DNA of 34,894 nucleotides from CAIWHR01 sp039915505. Lineage in GTDB: Bacteria > Pseudomonadota > Gammaproteobacteria > Burkholderiales > Casimicrobiaceae. Both the position numbers and the translations under genes were made by a program. Every line of letters starts with the position of its first letter. The first letter of the stretch is position 1. Under the pieces are notes generated by a model, which worked only from the letters and a program-made list of their open reading frames with translations, ran no database searches and was not told the DNA's origin. This document shows, in pieces, positions 24,179 through 31,762 of this stretch. The stretch lies in assembly GCA_039915505.1 (NCBI GenBank), contig JBDSND010000039.1, forward strand, positions 1 through 34,894. Direction: 5' to 3'.

Positions 24179-25554
24179 GATGCGCCCTTGCGCTTGGCCA
24201 GCCGCTCCTCGAGGTAATGGATCGAGGTGCCGCCGCGCAGGAATTTCTCGTCCGTGCACAAGTCCTGGTGCAGCGGGATGTTGGTCTTGATGCCTTCCAC
24301 CACCATCTCCGACAGCGCCACGCGCATGCGCGCGATCGCCTGCTCGCGGGTGTCGCCGTACGCGATCACCTTGGCGATCAGGGAGTCGTAGTTCGGCGGG
24401 ACGAAGTAGTTGTGATACGCGTGCGAGTCGACACGGATGCCCGGACCGCCAGGCGCATGCCAGGACGTGATCCGCCCCGGCGAGGGGACGAAGGTGTATG
24501 GATCCTCGGCGTTGATCCGGCACTCGATGGCGTGGCCGCGGCGCACGACGTCGCGCTGTCGGAAGCGCAACTTCTGCCCGGCGGCCACCCGGATCTGCTC
24601 CTGCACGATGTCGATGCCGGTGATGAGCTCGGTCACCGGGTGCTCGACCTGCACGCGGGTGTTCATCTCGATAAAAAAGAACTCGTCGTTCTCGTACAGG
24701 AACTCGAAGGTCCCAGCCCCGCGATAGCCGATCTTGCGGCAGGCTTCGGCACACCGCTCGCCGATGCGGGTGAGGGCACGCGTCGGCACGCCCGGTGCCG
24801 GCGCCTCCTCGATGATTTTTTGATGGCGGCGCTGCATCGAGCAGTCGCGCTCGAAGAGGTACACCGCATCTTTGTGCGAGTCGGCCAGCACCTGGATCTC
24901 GATGTGCCGCGGATTGGTGAGGAATTTCTCCATGTAGAGCGTCGGGTTGCCAAAGGCCGCGCCCGCTTCCGCCCGGGTCAGGGCCACCGCCGAGAGCAAT
25001 GCCGCTTCGGTGTGCACGACGCGCATGCCGCGCCCCCCTCCGCCGCCCGCGGCCTTGATGATCACCGGGTAGCCGATGGCGCGGGCAATACGCACGATTT
25101 CCTTGGGATCCTCGGGAAGCACCCCTTCCGAGCCCGGCACGCAGGGCACCCCGGCCTTCAGCATTGCCACCTTGGCGCTCACCTTGTCGCCCATCAGCCG
25201 AATCGTCTCGGGCTTGGGACCGATGAACACGAATCCGGAGCGCTCGACCTTTTCGGCGAAGTCGGCGTTTTCGGAGAGAAACCCGTAACCGGGATGGATG
25301 GCCTGGGCGTCCGTCACCTCCGCTGCGGCGATGATCGCCGGGATGTTGAGGTAGCTCTGCGCGGAGGCCGGCGGGCCGATGCAGACCGATTCGTCGGCGA
25401 GCCGGACGTATTTGGCATCGCGGTCGGCCTCGGAATACACCATGACTGTGCGGATGCCGAGCTCGCGGCACGCGCGCTGCACGCGCAGGGCAATCTCGCC
25501 GCGGTTGGCGATCAGGATCTTGCCGAAGAGCTGGTCGGGGTTGCGGGTTGCCAC
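24175..25554 (-). CDS. accC: Biotin carboxylase subunit of acetyl-CoA carboxylase
   Basis: 459 residues. AccC carboxylates biotin on AccB using ATP and bicarbonate, the first step of fatty acid synthesis. Seen: FGKILIANRGEIALRVQRAC, GFLSENADFAE, the ATP-grasp glycine loop KAAGGGGGRGMRVV, and EMNTRVQVEHPVTE with the catalytic Glu, Asn and Arg. The start is a GTG at 25554; the leader just upstream is pyrimidine-rich with no Shine-Dalgarno. It follows accB by 81 bp, a gap that contains a strong GC hairpin, and its stop overlaps prmA. Identification is secure. Confidence 0.97.
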   Translation of the reverse strand: MATRNPDQLFGKILIANRGEIALRVQRACRELGIRTVMVYSEADRDAKYVRLADESVCIGPPASAQSYLNIPAIIAAAEVTDAQAIHPGYGFLSENADFAEKVERSGFVFIGPKPETIRLMGDKVSAKVAMLKAGVPCVPGSEGVLPEDPKEIVRIARAIGYPVIIKAAGGGGGRGMRVVHTEAALLSAVALTRAEAGAAFGNPTLYMEKFLTNPRHIEIQVLADSHKDAVYLFERDCSMQRRHQKIIEEAPAPGVPTRALTRIGERCAEACRKIGYRGAGTFEFLYENDEFFFIEMNTRVQVEHPVTELITGIDIVQEQIRVAAGQKLRFRQRDVVRRGHAIECRINAEDPYTFVPSPGRITSWHAPGGPGIRVDSHAYHNYFVPPNYDSLIAKVIAYGDTREQAIARMRVALSEMVVEGIKTNIPLHQDLCTDEKFLRGGTSIHYLEERLAKRKGAS

Positions 25555-25584
25555 GTGACGGGGGGAGAGCAGGGAGGGAATCGC

Positions 25585-25601
25585 CCCGGCCGGCGGCCGG
25601 G
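25585..25601. other. Strong GC hairpin between accB and accC
   Basis: CCCGGCC (25585-25591) pairs with GGCCGGG (25595-25601) around a 3-nt loop, a 7-bp all-GC stem. No T-run follows, so it is not a normal terminator. It could stabilise the accB 3' end or partly block read-through and so set AccB above AccC. Confidence 0.5.
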
Positions 25602-25635
25602 TCCGGGCGGCGCGGCGGGCGGCTTCGGAAGCCGG

Positions 25636-26076
25636 TCAGCCGATCAGCACCAGCGGCTGCCCGAACTCCACGGGTTGGCCGTTCTCGGCCAAGATCTCCT
25701 TGACGGTCCCGGAGGCATCGGCCTCGATCTCGTTCATGAGCTTCATCGCTTCGATGATGCACAGCGTGTCGCCGACCTGGACGGTGTCACCAACGTCAAC
25801 GAACGGCTTCGCTCCCGGGGTGGCGGCGCGATAGAACGTGCCGACCATCGGACTCTTGACCACGTGGCCCTGGGGGACTACGGGCGCCGGCAACTCCACC
25901 GGCGCGACGGCCACCAACGGGGCGGCCGCTCCAGGCGCCTGGACCATGACGGTGGAGGGCGGCGGCGGGGTTGCCCGGGTAATGCGGACACGCTCCTCGC
26001 CTTCTTGAATCTCCAGCTCGCCGATGCCGGAGCTTTCGACGAGCTCGATGAGGGTCTTCAGCTTGCGCAGATCCAT
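25636..26076 (-). CDS. accB: Biotin carboxyl carrier protein of acetyl-CoA carboxylase
   Basis: 146 residues. The N-terminal MDLRKLKTLIELVESSGIGE is typical AccB; a Pro/Ala/Val linker (about 36-70) leads into the biotinyl domain, with SPMVGTFYRAATPGAKPFV (about 75-93) and the biotin site EAMKLMNE, Lys112. AccB carries carboxybiotin between AccC and the carboxyltransferase. The ATG at 26076 is fixed by the conserved N-terminus. It is the first gene of accB-accC-prmA. The 205 bp upstream contains no aroQ, although aroQ commonly precedes accB. Confidence 0.97.
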   Translation of the reverse strand: MDLRKLKTLIELVESSGIGELEIQEGEERVRITRATPPPPSTVMVQAPGAAAPLVAVAPVELPAPVVPQGHVVKSPMVGTFYRAATPGAKPFVDVGDTVQVGDTLCIIEAMKLMNEIEADASGTVKEILAENGQPVEFGQPLVLIG

Positions 26077-26151
26077 AGGCGGTTGCGCTAGCGCGCGGCG
26101 GGCCACAGGCGCATTGCCCGCGCGCGGATCCCGGCACGCGCGCAACGTTGA

Positions 26152-26173
26152 GTGACCAGCAGGGTGACCAGCA
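26152..26173. repeat. Short direct repeat GTGACCAGCA upstream of accB
   Basis: GTGACCAGCA occurs at 26152-26161 and again at 26164-26173, a 12-bp period close to one helical turn, about 75-100 bp upstream of the accB start. It could be a site for a transcription factor; no such factor is nearby. Confidence 0.3.
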
Positions 26174-26217
26174 TGGGGGACTTCGGGCCGTGTGGCATAC
26201 ACCCTCGCGTAGCTCAA

Positions 26218-26266
26218 TTGCGGGAGTTTGCCGCAAATCGCCACAGGATGTCCAGTAATGACTGGA
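26218..26266. other. Two small hairpins in the tlpA-accB gap
   Basis: TTGCGG/CCGCAA (26218-26223 with 26231-26236, loop of 7) and TCCAGT/ACTGGA (26251-26256 with 26261-26266, loop AATG) are perfect 6-bp stems just past the tlpA stop. No T-run follows on the minus strand, so termination is doubtful; they may protect the tlpA transcript end. Confidence 0.35.
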
Positions 26267-26281
26267 GATCGCGAATGAGAC

Positions 26282-26845
26282 CTAGAGGAGACGCTCGGCC
26301 AGGCTATGGAGTTTGGCCGGGGGAAGTACCCCGAGCTGGGTGTGGGCTACGCGGCCCTGACGGTCGATGATCACCGTAAACGGCAAGGCGGCGACCGTGT
26401 TGCCGTAGGTCTTGGACAGCTCCATGGCGCCAAAGCCGCCGATCAGCAGCGGATAGTTGACGCCGATCTCGTCCGCGAATCGCGCGACCTTGACCGGCTC
26501 GTCGACCGCCACGCCGACGAGCTGCAAGCCGCGGCCGCCGAGGTCCTTCTGGGCCTTGACGAACTCCGGCATCTCCTCGCGACAGGGGCCGCACCAGGTC
26601 GCCCAGAAGTTGACCACGACCACTTTCCCGCGCCATTGCCCCAAGGACTGCTGCTGGCCTTCGCGGTCGGGCAAGCTGACGGCAAAGAGGCTTTCCGCCG
26701 TGGCCGGAGCCGAGCCGACACCGGACTGACCCACGTACCAACCCAGCGCCAACGCGATTATCGCGGCCAGCGCGAAGCCGGCGTACACCACGGCTCGACG
26801 TCCACCCGCGGACGGCCCCGGCCGCGGAACCGGATCGACACTCAT
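26282..26845 (-). CDS. TlpA-family membrane-anchored thioredoxin
   Basis: 187 residues. One N-terminal membrane anchor (AVVYAGFALAAIIALALGWY, about 18-37) precedes a periplasmic thioredoxin-like domain. The active site is WATWCGPCREEMPEF with Cys85 and Cys88, and the cis-Pro loop is ALPFTVIIDRQG. Such proteins reduce disulfides in periplasmic targets, often in cytochrome c or copper centre assembly, and need an electron donor such as DsbD or CcdA. The neighbour upstream is a DsbD alpha domain only, so the donor is uncertain. The ATG at 26845 follows that gene by 70 bp, which holds a small CCGCC/GGCGG hairpin near the ribosome site. Confidence 0.93.
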   Translation of the reverse strand: MSVDPVPRPGPSAGGRRAVVYAGFALAAIIALALGWYVGQSGVGSAPATAESLFAVSLPDREGQQQSLGQWRGKVVVVNFWATWCGPCREEMPEFVKAQKDLGGRGLQLVGVAVDEPVKVARFADEIGVNYPLLIGGFGAMELSKTYGNTVAALPFTVIIDRQGRVAHTQLGVLPPAKLHSLAERLL

Positions 26846-26915
26846 CAGCGATCCGCCGAAAGGCGGCTGCGTTCACCCCGGATCGTGACCGGCGCGCGCG
26901 CGCCGCATGCACCCT

Positions 26916-27440
26916 TCACTGGAACCACCGCCGGGGCGCAGGCGCTGCCTCGACGAATGCACCGGCCTTGCCCCCCGCACGCGGTAGGGCGACGGCGACC
27001 TTCTGGCGTTGCGGTGGGTAGCACACGCCGACATCCGCACAGCCTTGGGAATCGGCAAGTACGGTCACCGTCCCGCCAGGCAGAGGCTTGGCGAGCCGCA
27101 GCCGAACGACCATGCCGCCGCGATAGGTCTCGCTGGCGCCGAAGAACTCGTCATGCTTCGTCTCCCCAGGGGGGAGCGCGGGTGGTCCGGCGAGCGTCGC
27201 GGGCGCGAGCTCGAAACGGAGCTTGTCGCGATACAGGTAATACCCGGGCGCAACCACGAACCGCGCCTCGAGGGTCTGCGTGTCCACCGCCCGAACGGAG
27301 AACGCGAAGGCCCGCTCGTTGGGGAGAAGGTCGGGCGCATCGGCACGCGCGGCGCCAACTGCCAGGCTGGCAACGACGGTGAGGAGCAGCCCCGAGAACC
27401 ACCGCATACGGCTCGCAACGGGGCTGAACCGCTCGAACAT
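26916..27440 (-). CDS. Stand-alone DsbD N-terminal (alpha) domain protein
   Basis: 174 residues. A signal peptide (MRWFSGLLLTVVASLAVGAA) leads to an immunoglobulin-like DsbD alpha domain: FVVAPGYYLYRDKLRFE (about 61-77), KHDEFFGASETYRGGMVVRL (95-114) and the redox pair in SQGCADVGVCYPPQ, Cys134 and Cys140. In full-length DsbD this domain passes electrons from the membrane domain to periplasmic substrates. Here the frame stops soon after it (APRRWFQ, stop) and no membrane or C-terminal thioredoxin domain follows; the next gene is tlpA. It may be a dedicated partner of TlpA or the remnant of a longer gene. Start chosen at the ATG at 27440; the ATG at 27407 is an equally good signal-peptide start. 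Confidence 0.85.
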   Translation of the reverse strand: MFERFSPVASRMRWFSGLLLTVVASLAVGAARADAPDLLPNERAFAFSVRAVDTQTLEARFVVAPGYYLYRDKLRFELAPATLAGPPALPPGETKHDEFFGASETYRGGMVVRLRLAKPLPGGTVTVLADSQGCADVGVCYPPQRQKVAVALPRAGGKAGAFVEAAPAPRRWFQ

Positions 27441-27459
27441 GACGCCCGCGGGAACTGCT

Positions 27460-27786
27460 TCAGTTTGCGGAGGTCTCGGCCGTAATCCAGTCAAGATAGG
27501 GATGGAAGGCATCAGTGATCGGGACCGCGACGATCTCGGGAAGTTCGTAGGGATGGTGCGCGCGGATGGCAGTTTCGACGTCGGCGTAGCGCGCGCGTTG
27601 GGTCTTGACCATCACCGGCACCTCGGTCGCCGTTTCGATTTGCCCGCGCCAGTGATAGAGTGATTCCACCGGTGCGCCAATGCTGACGCAGGCGGCGATC
27701 TTCGCCTCGACCAGCGCGCGCGCCAGCGCCTTAGCCGTGGCGTGATCGGGAAGCTGTGTCAGGACCAGGATCGGCTCGGCAGCCAA
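27460..27786 (-). CDS. cutA: Divalent-cation tolerance protein CutA
   Basis: 108 residues, the standard CutA1 length. It forms a trimer with a ferredoxin-like fold. Seen: ILVLTQLPDHATAKALARAL, AKIAACVSIG, SLYHWRGQIETATEVPVMVK and HPYELPEIVAVPI, all family hallmarks. The biological role (copper or divalent-metal tolerance) is still unclear for the family. The start codon is TTG at 27786: no ATG or GTG occurs upstream before a stop, and the conserved N-terminus begins directly after it. Only 10 bp separate this start from that of the divergent fxsA gene. Confidence 0.95.
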   Translation of the reverse strand: MAAEPILVLTQLPDHATAKALARALVEAKIAACVSIGAPVESLYHWRGQIETATEVPVMVKTQRARYADVETAIRAHHPYELPEIVAVPITDAFHPYLDWITAETSAN

Positions 27787-27796
27787 GGAGTGTTCG

Positions 27797-28201
27797 ATGC
27801 GTGTTTACGTGGTGCTCGCGATTGTAATTGGATTCCCAGTAGCGGACCTGTATTCCACGCTCCGGTTGGCCAGCTGGTCTGGCATCCCGGTCTGGGTATG
27901 GCTTGCATGCTCGACGCTCGCGGGCTTCTCCTTGCTGCGCTGGGAGCGGCTCGCCTTCCGGGCGGCCACCGTGGCAGCGATGCACGGTGAGCAGCCGATG
28001 CTGCGCGTGCTGGTCGACAGCGGTCGCAAGGTCCTGGCGGGCATCCTGTTCATCCTGCCCGGCGTCGTGAGCGACGTCATGGCCCTGCTCTTGCTCGCCT
28101 TGCCGCTCAACATCGGTCGGGACTACAGTCCACAGGGTGCTACCGGCGCGGCGGCGCGGTCCCCGCGTTACCTCGAAGGCGACTTCCGCCGCACCGAATA
28201 G
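27797..28201 (+). CDS. fxsA: FxsA family membrane protein
   Basis: 134 residues. Hydrophobic segments lie near 3-20, 30-47, about 80-100 and 103-112. The FxsA signature is present: VVLAIVIGFPVADLYSTLRL near the N-terminus and GRKVLAGILFILPGVVSDVM, then ALLLLALPL. In E. coli, FxsA overproduction relieves F-exclusion of phage T7; its normal role is unknown. The ATG at 27797 follows AAGGAG at 27785-27790, a good ribosome site that overlaps the cutA start codon on the other strand. It converges on lgt with a 109-bp gap. Confidence 0.92.
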   Translation: MRVYVVLAIVIGFPVADLYSTLRLASWSGIPVWVWLACSTLAGFSLLRWERLAFRAATVAAMHGEQPMLRVLVDSGRKVLAGILFILPGVVSDVMALLLLALPLNIGRDYSPQGATGAAARSPRYLEGDFRRTE

Positions 28202-28310
28202 GCACGGCCGGCACCGGGCCCGCGCGCCTTTCACTAGGGGTGCGCCTTTGATTCGCGTGCGCTATCTCGGCTCACGCGTTCATATCGCACGCCTTAACTC
28301 AGGTTGCGCC

Positions 28311-29153
28311 TCACTTCATATGGTCGATCACCGTCGGCTCGTCCTTGCCGGCGCGACGGTACGCCCAGGCCATCATCATCGCGCCGGCGATGATCATCGG
28401 CATGGACAGCCACTGACCCATCGAGAAGCCCAGCGCCAGCAGGCCCAGGAACTGGTCCGGCTCGCGCCCGAACTCGGCGATGAATCGGCTCGTCCCATAG
28501 CCGACCAGGAAGAGCCCTGACGCAGCGCCTAGCGGCCGTCGCCGCTTGGTGTAGATCCACATGACCGCGAACAACACGAGCCCTTCGAGGAAGAACTCGT
28601 AGAGCTGGGAGGGATGCCGCGGTTCCGGCCCTACCTGGGGAAACACCATGCCCCAGGGCACGTCGCTGACCCGTCCCCACAACTCGCCGTTGATGAAATT
28701 GCCGATACGCCCGGCACCGAGCCCGAGGGGAATGAGCGGTGCGACGAAATCGGTCACCGCGAGCCAGCGCTTGTTGCGGCGACGCGCGAATACCCACAGG
28801 GCGATGAGAACGCCGATGAAGCCGCCGTGGAAGCTCATGCCGCCGGTCCAGACCTGGAAGATTTCCAGCGGGTGTTCCAGGTAGTAGAACGGTTTGTAGA
28901 ACAGGACGTAGCCCAGGCGGCCGCCGAGGATGACCCCGAAGATGCCGTACCAGAGCATGTCGTCCACCTCGGTCGGGCGCCAGCCCGTGAGCATGTTCTG
29001 CCGGGCGCGCAGCTTGCCGAGCAGCACGAACAGGACGAAGCCCACGAGGTACATGAGCCCATACCAGCGAACCGGCAGTGCCAGGGTGAACGTCCCCAGC
29101 TGCAACGGACCGATGGTGAAGGCAATGGGATCGAATTGCGGATGGACCAGCAT
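28311..29153 (-). CDS. lgt: Phosphatidylglycerol--prolipoprotein diacylglyceryl transferase Lgt
   Basis: 280 residues, a seven-helix inner-membrane enzyme that transfers diacylglyceryl to the lipobox Cys of prolipoproteins. Seen: WYGLMYLVGFVLFVLL with the conserved Tyr, GGRLGYVLFYKPFYYLEHP, WTGGMSFHGGFIGVLIALW with the essential His, the Lgt signature GRIGNFINGELWGR, HPSQLYEFFLEG, and REPDQFLGLLALGFSMGQWL. The ATG at 29153 has GAGGCG upstream. It is divergent from ilvD, an arrangement frequent in Betaproteobacteria. Identification is secure. Confidence 0.97.
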   Translation of the reverse strand: MLVHPQFDPIAFTIGPLQLGTFTLALPVRWYGLMYLVGFVLFVLLGKLRARQNMLTGWRPTEVDDMLWYGIFGVILGGRLGYVLFYKPFYYLEHPLEIFQVWTGGMSFHGGFIGVLIALWVFARRRNKRWLAVTDFVAPLIPLGLGAGRIGNFINGELWGRVSDVPWGMVFPQVGPEPRHPSQLYEFFLEGLVLFAVMWIYTKRRRPLGAASGLFLVGYGTSRFIAEFGREPDQFLGLLALGFSMGQWLSMPMIIAGAMMMAWAYRRAGKDEPTVIDHMK

Positions 29154-29186
29154 GCGCCTCGCGCGACTCGCGTCGTGATGGTGGGC

Positions 29187-29192
29187 TAAAAT
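29187..29192 (+). promoter_or_regulatory. -10 element upstream of ilvD
   Basis: GGCTAAAATC contains hexamer TAAAAT. It shares the GCTAnAAT form with the amgK and lptD elements. No convincing -35 box is seen; a start near 29199 gives a leader of about 73 nt. Confidence 0.4.
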
Positions 29193-29271
29193 CAGCCGCA
29201 GCGATTATGACACCTCGGGCTCGCTGCCCGGATGGCGCGTCCGCGCCTTTCCCCCGTTGCCGGAGCCTCTC

Positions 29272-30954
29272 ATGCCATTCAACCGTCGTTCTCATCTCAT
29301 CACCGGTGGCGTCGCCCGCTCACCGAATCGCGCCATGCTGCGCGCCGTCGGCTTCGGTGACGACGACTTCGAGAAGCCGATCATCGGCGTTGCCAACGGT
29401 CACAGCACCATGAATCCGTGCAATGCTGGGATCCAGCCGCTGGTCGACCGTGCAATGGTGGCGCTGCGGGACGCGGGTGCCATGCCGCAGGTGTTCGGCT
29501 TCCCAACCGTGACCGACGGCATCGGCATGGGGACCGAAGGCATGAAGTACTCGCTGGTGTCGCGCGAGGTCATCGCCGATGCGATCGAAGTCGCGGTGAA
29601 CGGCCAGATGATGGACGGAGTGTTGACCATCGGCGGCTGCGACAAGAACATGCCGGGCTGCATGATGGCGATGGCGCGGATCAACCAACCCGGCATCTTC
29701 GTCTACGCCGGCACCATCAAGCCGGGCTTCTGGAAAGGCCAGGCGCTCACCATCGTCTCGCCCTTCGAAGCCGTCGGTGCGTTCACTGCCGGCAAGATGA
29801 GCAAGGAAGACTACGACGGCATCGAGCGCAACGCCTGTCCGACCGTGGGGGCGTGCGGCGGCCAGTACACCGCCAATACCATGTCCTCCTCCTTCGAGGC
29901 GCTGGGGATGAGCCTGCTCGGTTCGTCGCAACTCGCCTCGCCCGACCCGGAAAAGGCCGACTCGGCGTTCGCCTCGGCGAAGGTGCTGGTCGAAGCCGTC
30001 AAGCAGAACATCCGGCCCCGCGACATCATCACCCGGAAGTCGATCGAGAATGCGATCGCGGTGGTGATGGCGACCGGCGGCTCGACCAACGCCGTGCTGC
30101 ACTACCTCGCCATCGCCTCCGCGGCCGGGGTGGAATGGACCATCGACGACTTCGAGCGGGTGCGACGGCGCGTTCCCGTGCTGTGCGATCTCAAGCCATC
30201 GGGCCGATTCGTGGCGGTGGACTTCCACAAGGCCGGGGGCGTGCCGCAGGTCCTGCGCCTGCTCCTCGACCACGATCTCCTGCATGGCGACTGCCTCACC
30301 ATCACCGGACGCACGATTGCCGAGGAGCTCGCCGACGTCCCTTCGGAGCCGCGCGCCGACCAGGAGGTGATCCGGCCGTTCGCCAAGCCGATGTATGCCG
30401 AGGGTCATCTCGCCATCCTCAAGGGTAACCTCGCCCCCGAGGGTTGCGTCGCCAAGATCTCCGGGCTCAAGAATCCTTCGATCACCGGCCCGGCCCGCGT
30501 GTTCGATTCCGAGCCGCAGTGCATGGAAGCGATCATGAGCCGCACGATCAACGCCGGTGACGTGATCGTCATCCGCTACGAAGGGCCCAAGGGCGGCCCG
30601 GGCATGCAGGAGATGCTGGCACCCACGTCGGCGCTCATCGGCCAGGGCCTCGGCGAATCGGTTGGACTCATCACCGACGGCCGCTTCAGCGGCGGCACCT
30701 GGGGCATGGTGGTGGGTCATGTCGCGCCGGAGGCCTACGTCGGCGGGCTGATCGCGCTGGTGGAGGAGGGGGACTCGGTGACCATCGACGCCCACAAGCT
30801 GCTGATTCAGCTCAACGTCGACGATGACGTGATCGCGAAACGTCGGGCCAAGTGGCAAGCGCCGCCGCCGCGCTACGACCGCGGCGTGCTGGCCAAGTAC
30901 ATGCGGCTGGTGTCCACGGCGAGTCGCGGCGCCATCACGGACGACGCGGCATGA
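29272..30954 (+). CDS. ilvD: Dihydroxy-acid dehydratase
   Basis: 560 residues, the IlvD/Edd fold. It dehydrates 2,3-dihydroxy-isovalerate and its methyl homologue in isoleucine, valine and pantothenate synthesis. Three iron-sulfur cysteines are visible: Cys50 (NPCNAG), Cys123 (CDKNMPGCMMA) and Cys195 (TVGACGGQYTANTM); this three-Cys pattern fits the [2Fe-2S] type. GGSTNAVLHYLAIA and ITDGRFSGGTWG are also typical. The ATG at 29272 follows GGAGCC. The stop is overlapped by the next start (ATGA), coupling a secreted protein to ilvD. Sugar-acid dehydratases of the same fold are a less likely alternative. Confidence 0.96.
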   Translation: MPFNRRSHLITGGVARSPNRAMLRAVGFGDDDFEKPIIGVANGHSTMNPCNAGIQPLVDRAMVALRDAGAMPQVFGFPTVTDGIGMGTEGMKYSLVSREVIADAIEVAVNGQMMDGVLTIGGCDKNMPGCMMAMARINQPGIFVYAGTIKPGFWKGQALTIVSPFEAVGAFTAGKMSKEDYDGIERNACPTVGACGGQYTANTMSSSFEALGMSLLGSSQLASPDPEKADSAFASAKVLVEAVKQNIRPRDIITRKSIENAIAVVMATGGSTNAVLHYLAIASAAGVEWTIDDFERVRRRVPVLCDLKPSGRFVAVDFHKAGGVPQVLRLLLDHDLLHGDCLTITGRTIAEELADVPSEPRADQEVIRPFAKPMYAEGHLAILKGNLAPEGCVAKISGLKNPSITGPARVFDSEPQCMEAIMSRTINAGDVIVIRYEGPKGGPGMQEMLAPTSALIGQGLGESVGLITDGRFSGGTWGMVVGHVAPEAYVGGLIALVEEGDSVTIDAHKLLIQLNVDDDVIAKRRAKWQAPPPRYDRGVLAKYMRLVSTASRGAITDDAA

Positions 30955-31688
30955 GGTGCCGGCAACAGCACAGTAGCCTGCGACAGGGACTGGCCGCCGC
31001 GCTGTGCGTCGGACTCGCCGCAGCCCTGCTGCGTCCGGCGCTTGCCGTCGCCGCGGACACCCCGCGCGCGCCGGGCGTACGGGCGGACGCGCCAGCCGAG
31101 CGCGCGGTGACGGCCGCGCCCCACGGCACCGCCACCGATGCCGTCAGCACCCATCAAGCGGGCGTGGCATCGCCTCCAGTGGGACGATCCGTGACCTTGA
31201 AGAACGCCGGGTTCGAGGAAGGGCTGCAGGCGGATGGTGAACCCGCCGGCTGGATCACCGGCCAGCACGCCGGCGTGCCGTCGTATGCGTTCATCGTCGA
31301 CGACAAGGAGCGTCACGGCGGCAAGCGCAGTCTGCGCATCGACAACACCGGCCCGGAGCCTTTCGGCGCGATCGTCCAGAAAGTCCCGGTCACCGGATTA
31401 CTGGGCAAGAGCATCCGCATGAAAGGATGGGTGAAGACCCGCGATGCGGGTGGCAAGCGCAAGGGCTGGGGCGCGGCGCTGCAGCTTCAGGCCAAGAAGG
31501 CCGGATATCCCATCGCCTACAACGCCCTGGCCGATCACGTGATCAGCGGCACGCACGACTGGATGCTCCGTGAGGTCGTGATCGACGTGCCGTCGGACGT
31601 GGACATCATCGAGATCGGCGTGCTGCTGCGCGGCCAGGGCTCGGTGTGGCTCGACGACGTCGTGCTCGAGGTGATGCCACCGAAGTGA
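30951..31688 (+). CDS. Secreted protein with a C-terminal jelly-roll (CBM-like) domain
   Basis: 245 residues. The signal peptide (QGLAAALCVGLAAALLRPAL and on to AVAA, cleavage about 35) is followed by a low-complexity Ala/Pro/Thr stretch (36-78). A beta-rich domain begins SVTLKNAGFEEGLQADGEPA and has GWITG, HGGKRSLRIDN, IRMKGWVKTRDAGGK and the final WLDDVVLEVM. This layout (N-terminal NxGFE, H-GxxSLRI, V-LDDV ending) is the galactose-binding/CBM_4_9-like jelly roll. Ligand unknown; carbohydrate binding is possible. The ATG overlaps the ilvD stop (ATGA), so it is translated with a cytoplasmic amino acid enzyme for no obvious reason. Confidence 0.8.
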   Translation: MRCRQQHSSLRQGLAAALCVGLAAALLRPALAVAADTPRAPGVRADAPAERAVTAAPHGTATDAVSTHQAGVASPPVGRSVTLKNAGFEEGLQADGEPAGWITGQHAGVPSYAFIVDDKERHGGKRSLRIDNTGPEPFGAIVQKVPVTGLLGKSIRMKGWVKTRDAGGKRKGWGAALQLQAKKAGYPIAYNALADHVISGTHDWMLREVVIDVPSDVDIIEIGVLLRGQGSVWLDDVVLEVMPPK

Positions 31689-31762
31689 GTGCTCCGCGCC
31701 GACGGGTTGCATCGCGGGGGATCGTCACGGTGTCGTCAAGAAATCGGCGTAAGGTAGGGACC

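Noticed and set aside
24001..26091. 696-codon plus-strand frame
   Set aside because: It is a shadow of prmA, accC and accB, all unmistakable on the minus strand.
26205..26280. tRNA-like sequence CGCGTAGCTCAATTG
   Set aside because: It resembles a tRNA D-arm, but no acceptor stem, anticodon arm or T-arm can be folded around it in the following 70 bases.
29320..30858. 512-codon minus-strand frame
   Set aside because: It is antisense to ilvD, which carries all three iron-sulfur cysteines in the plus frame.
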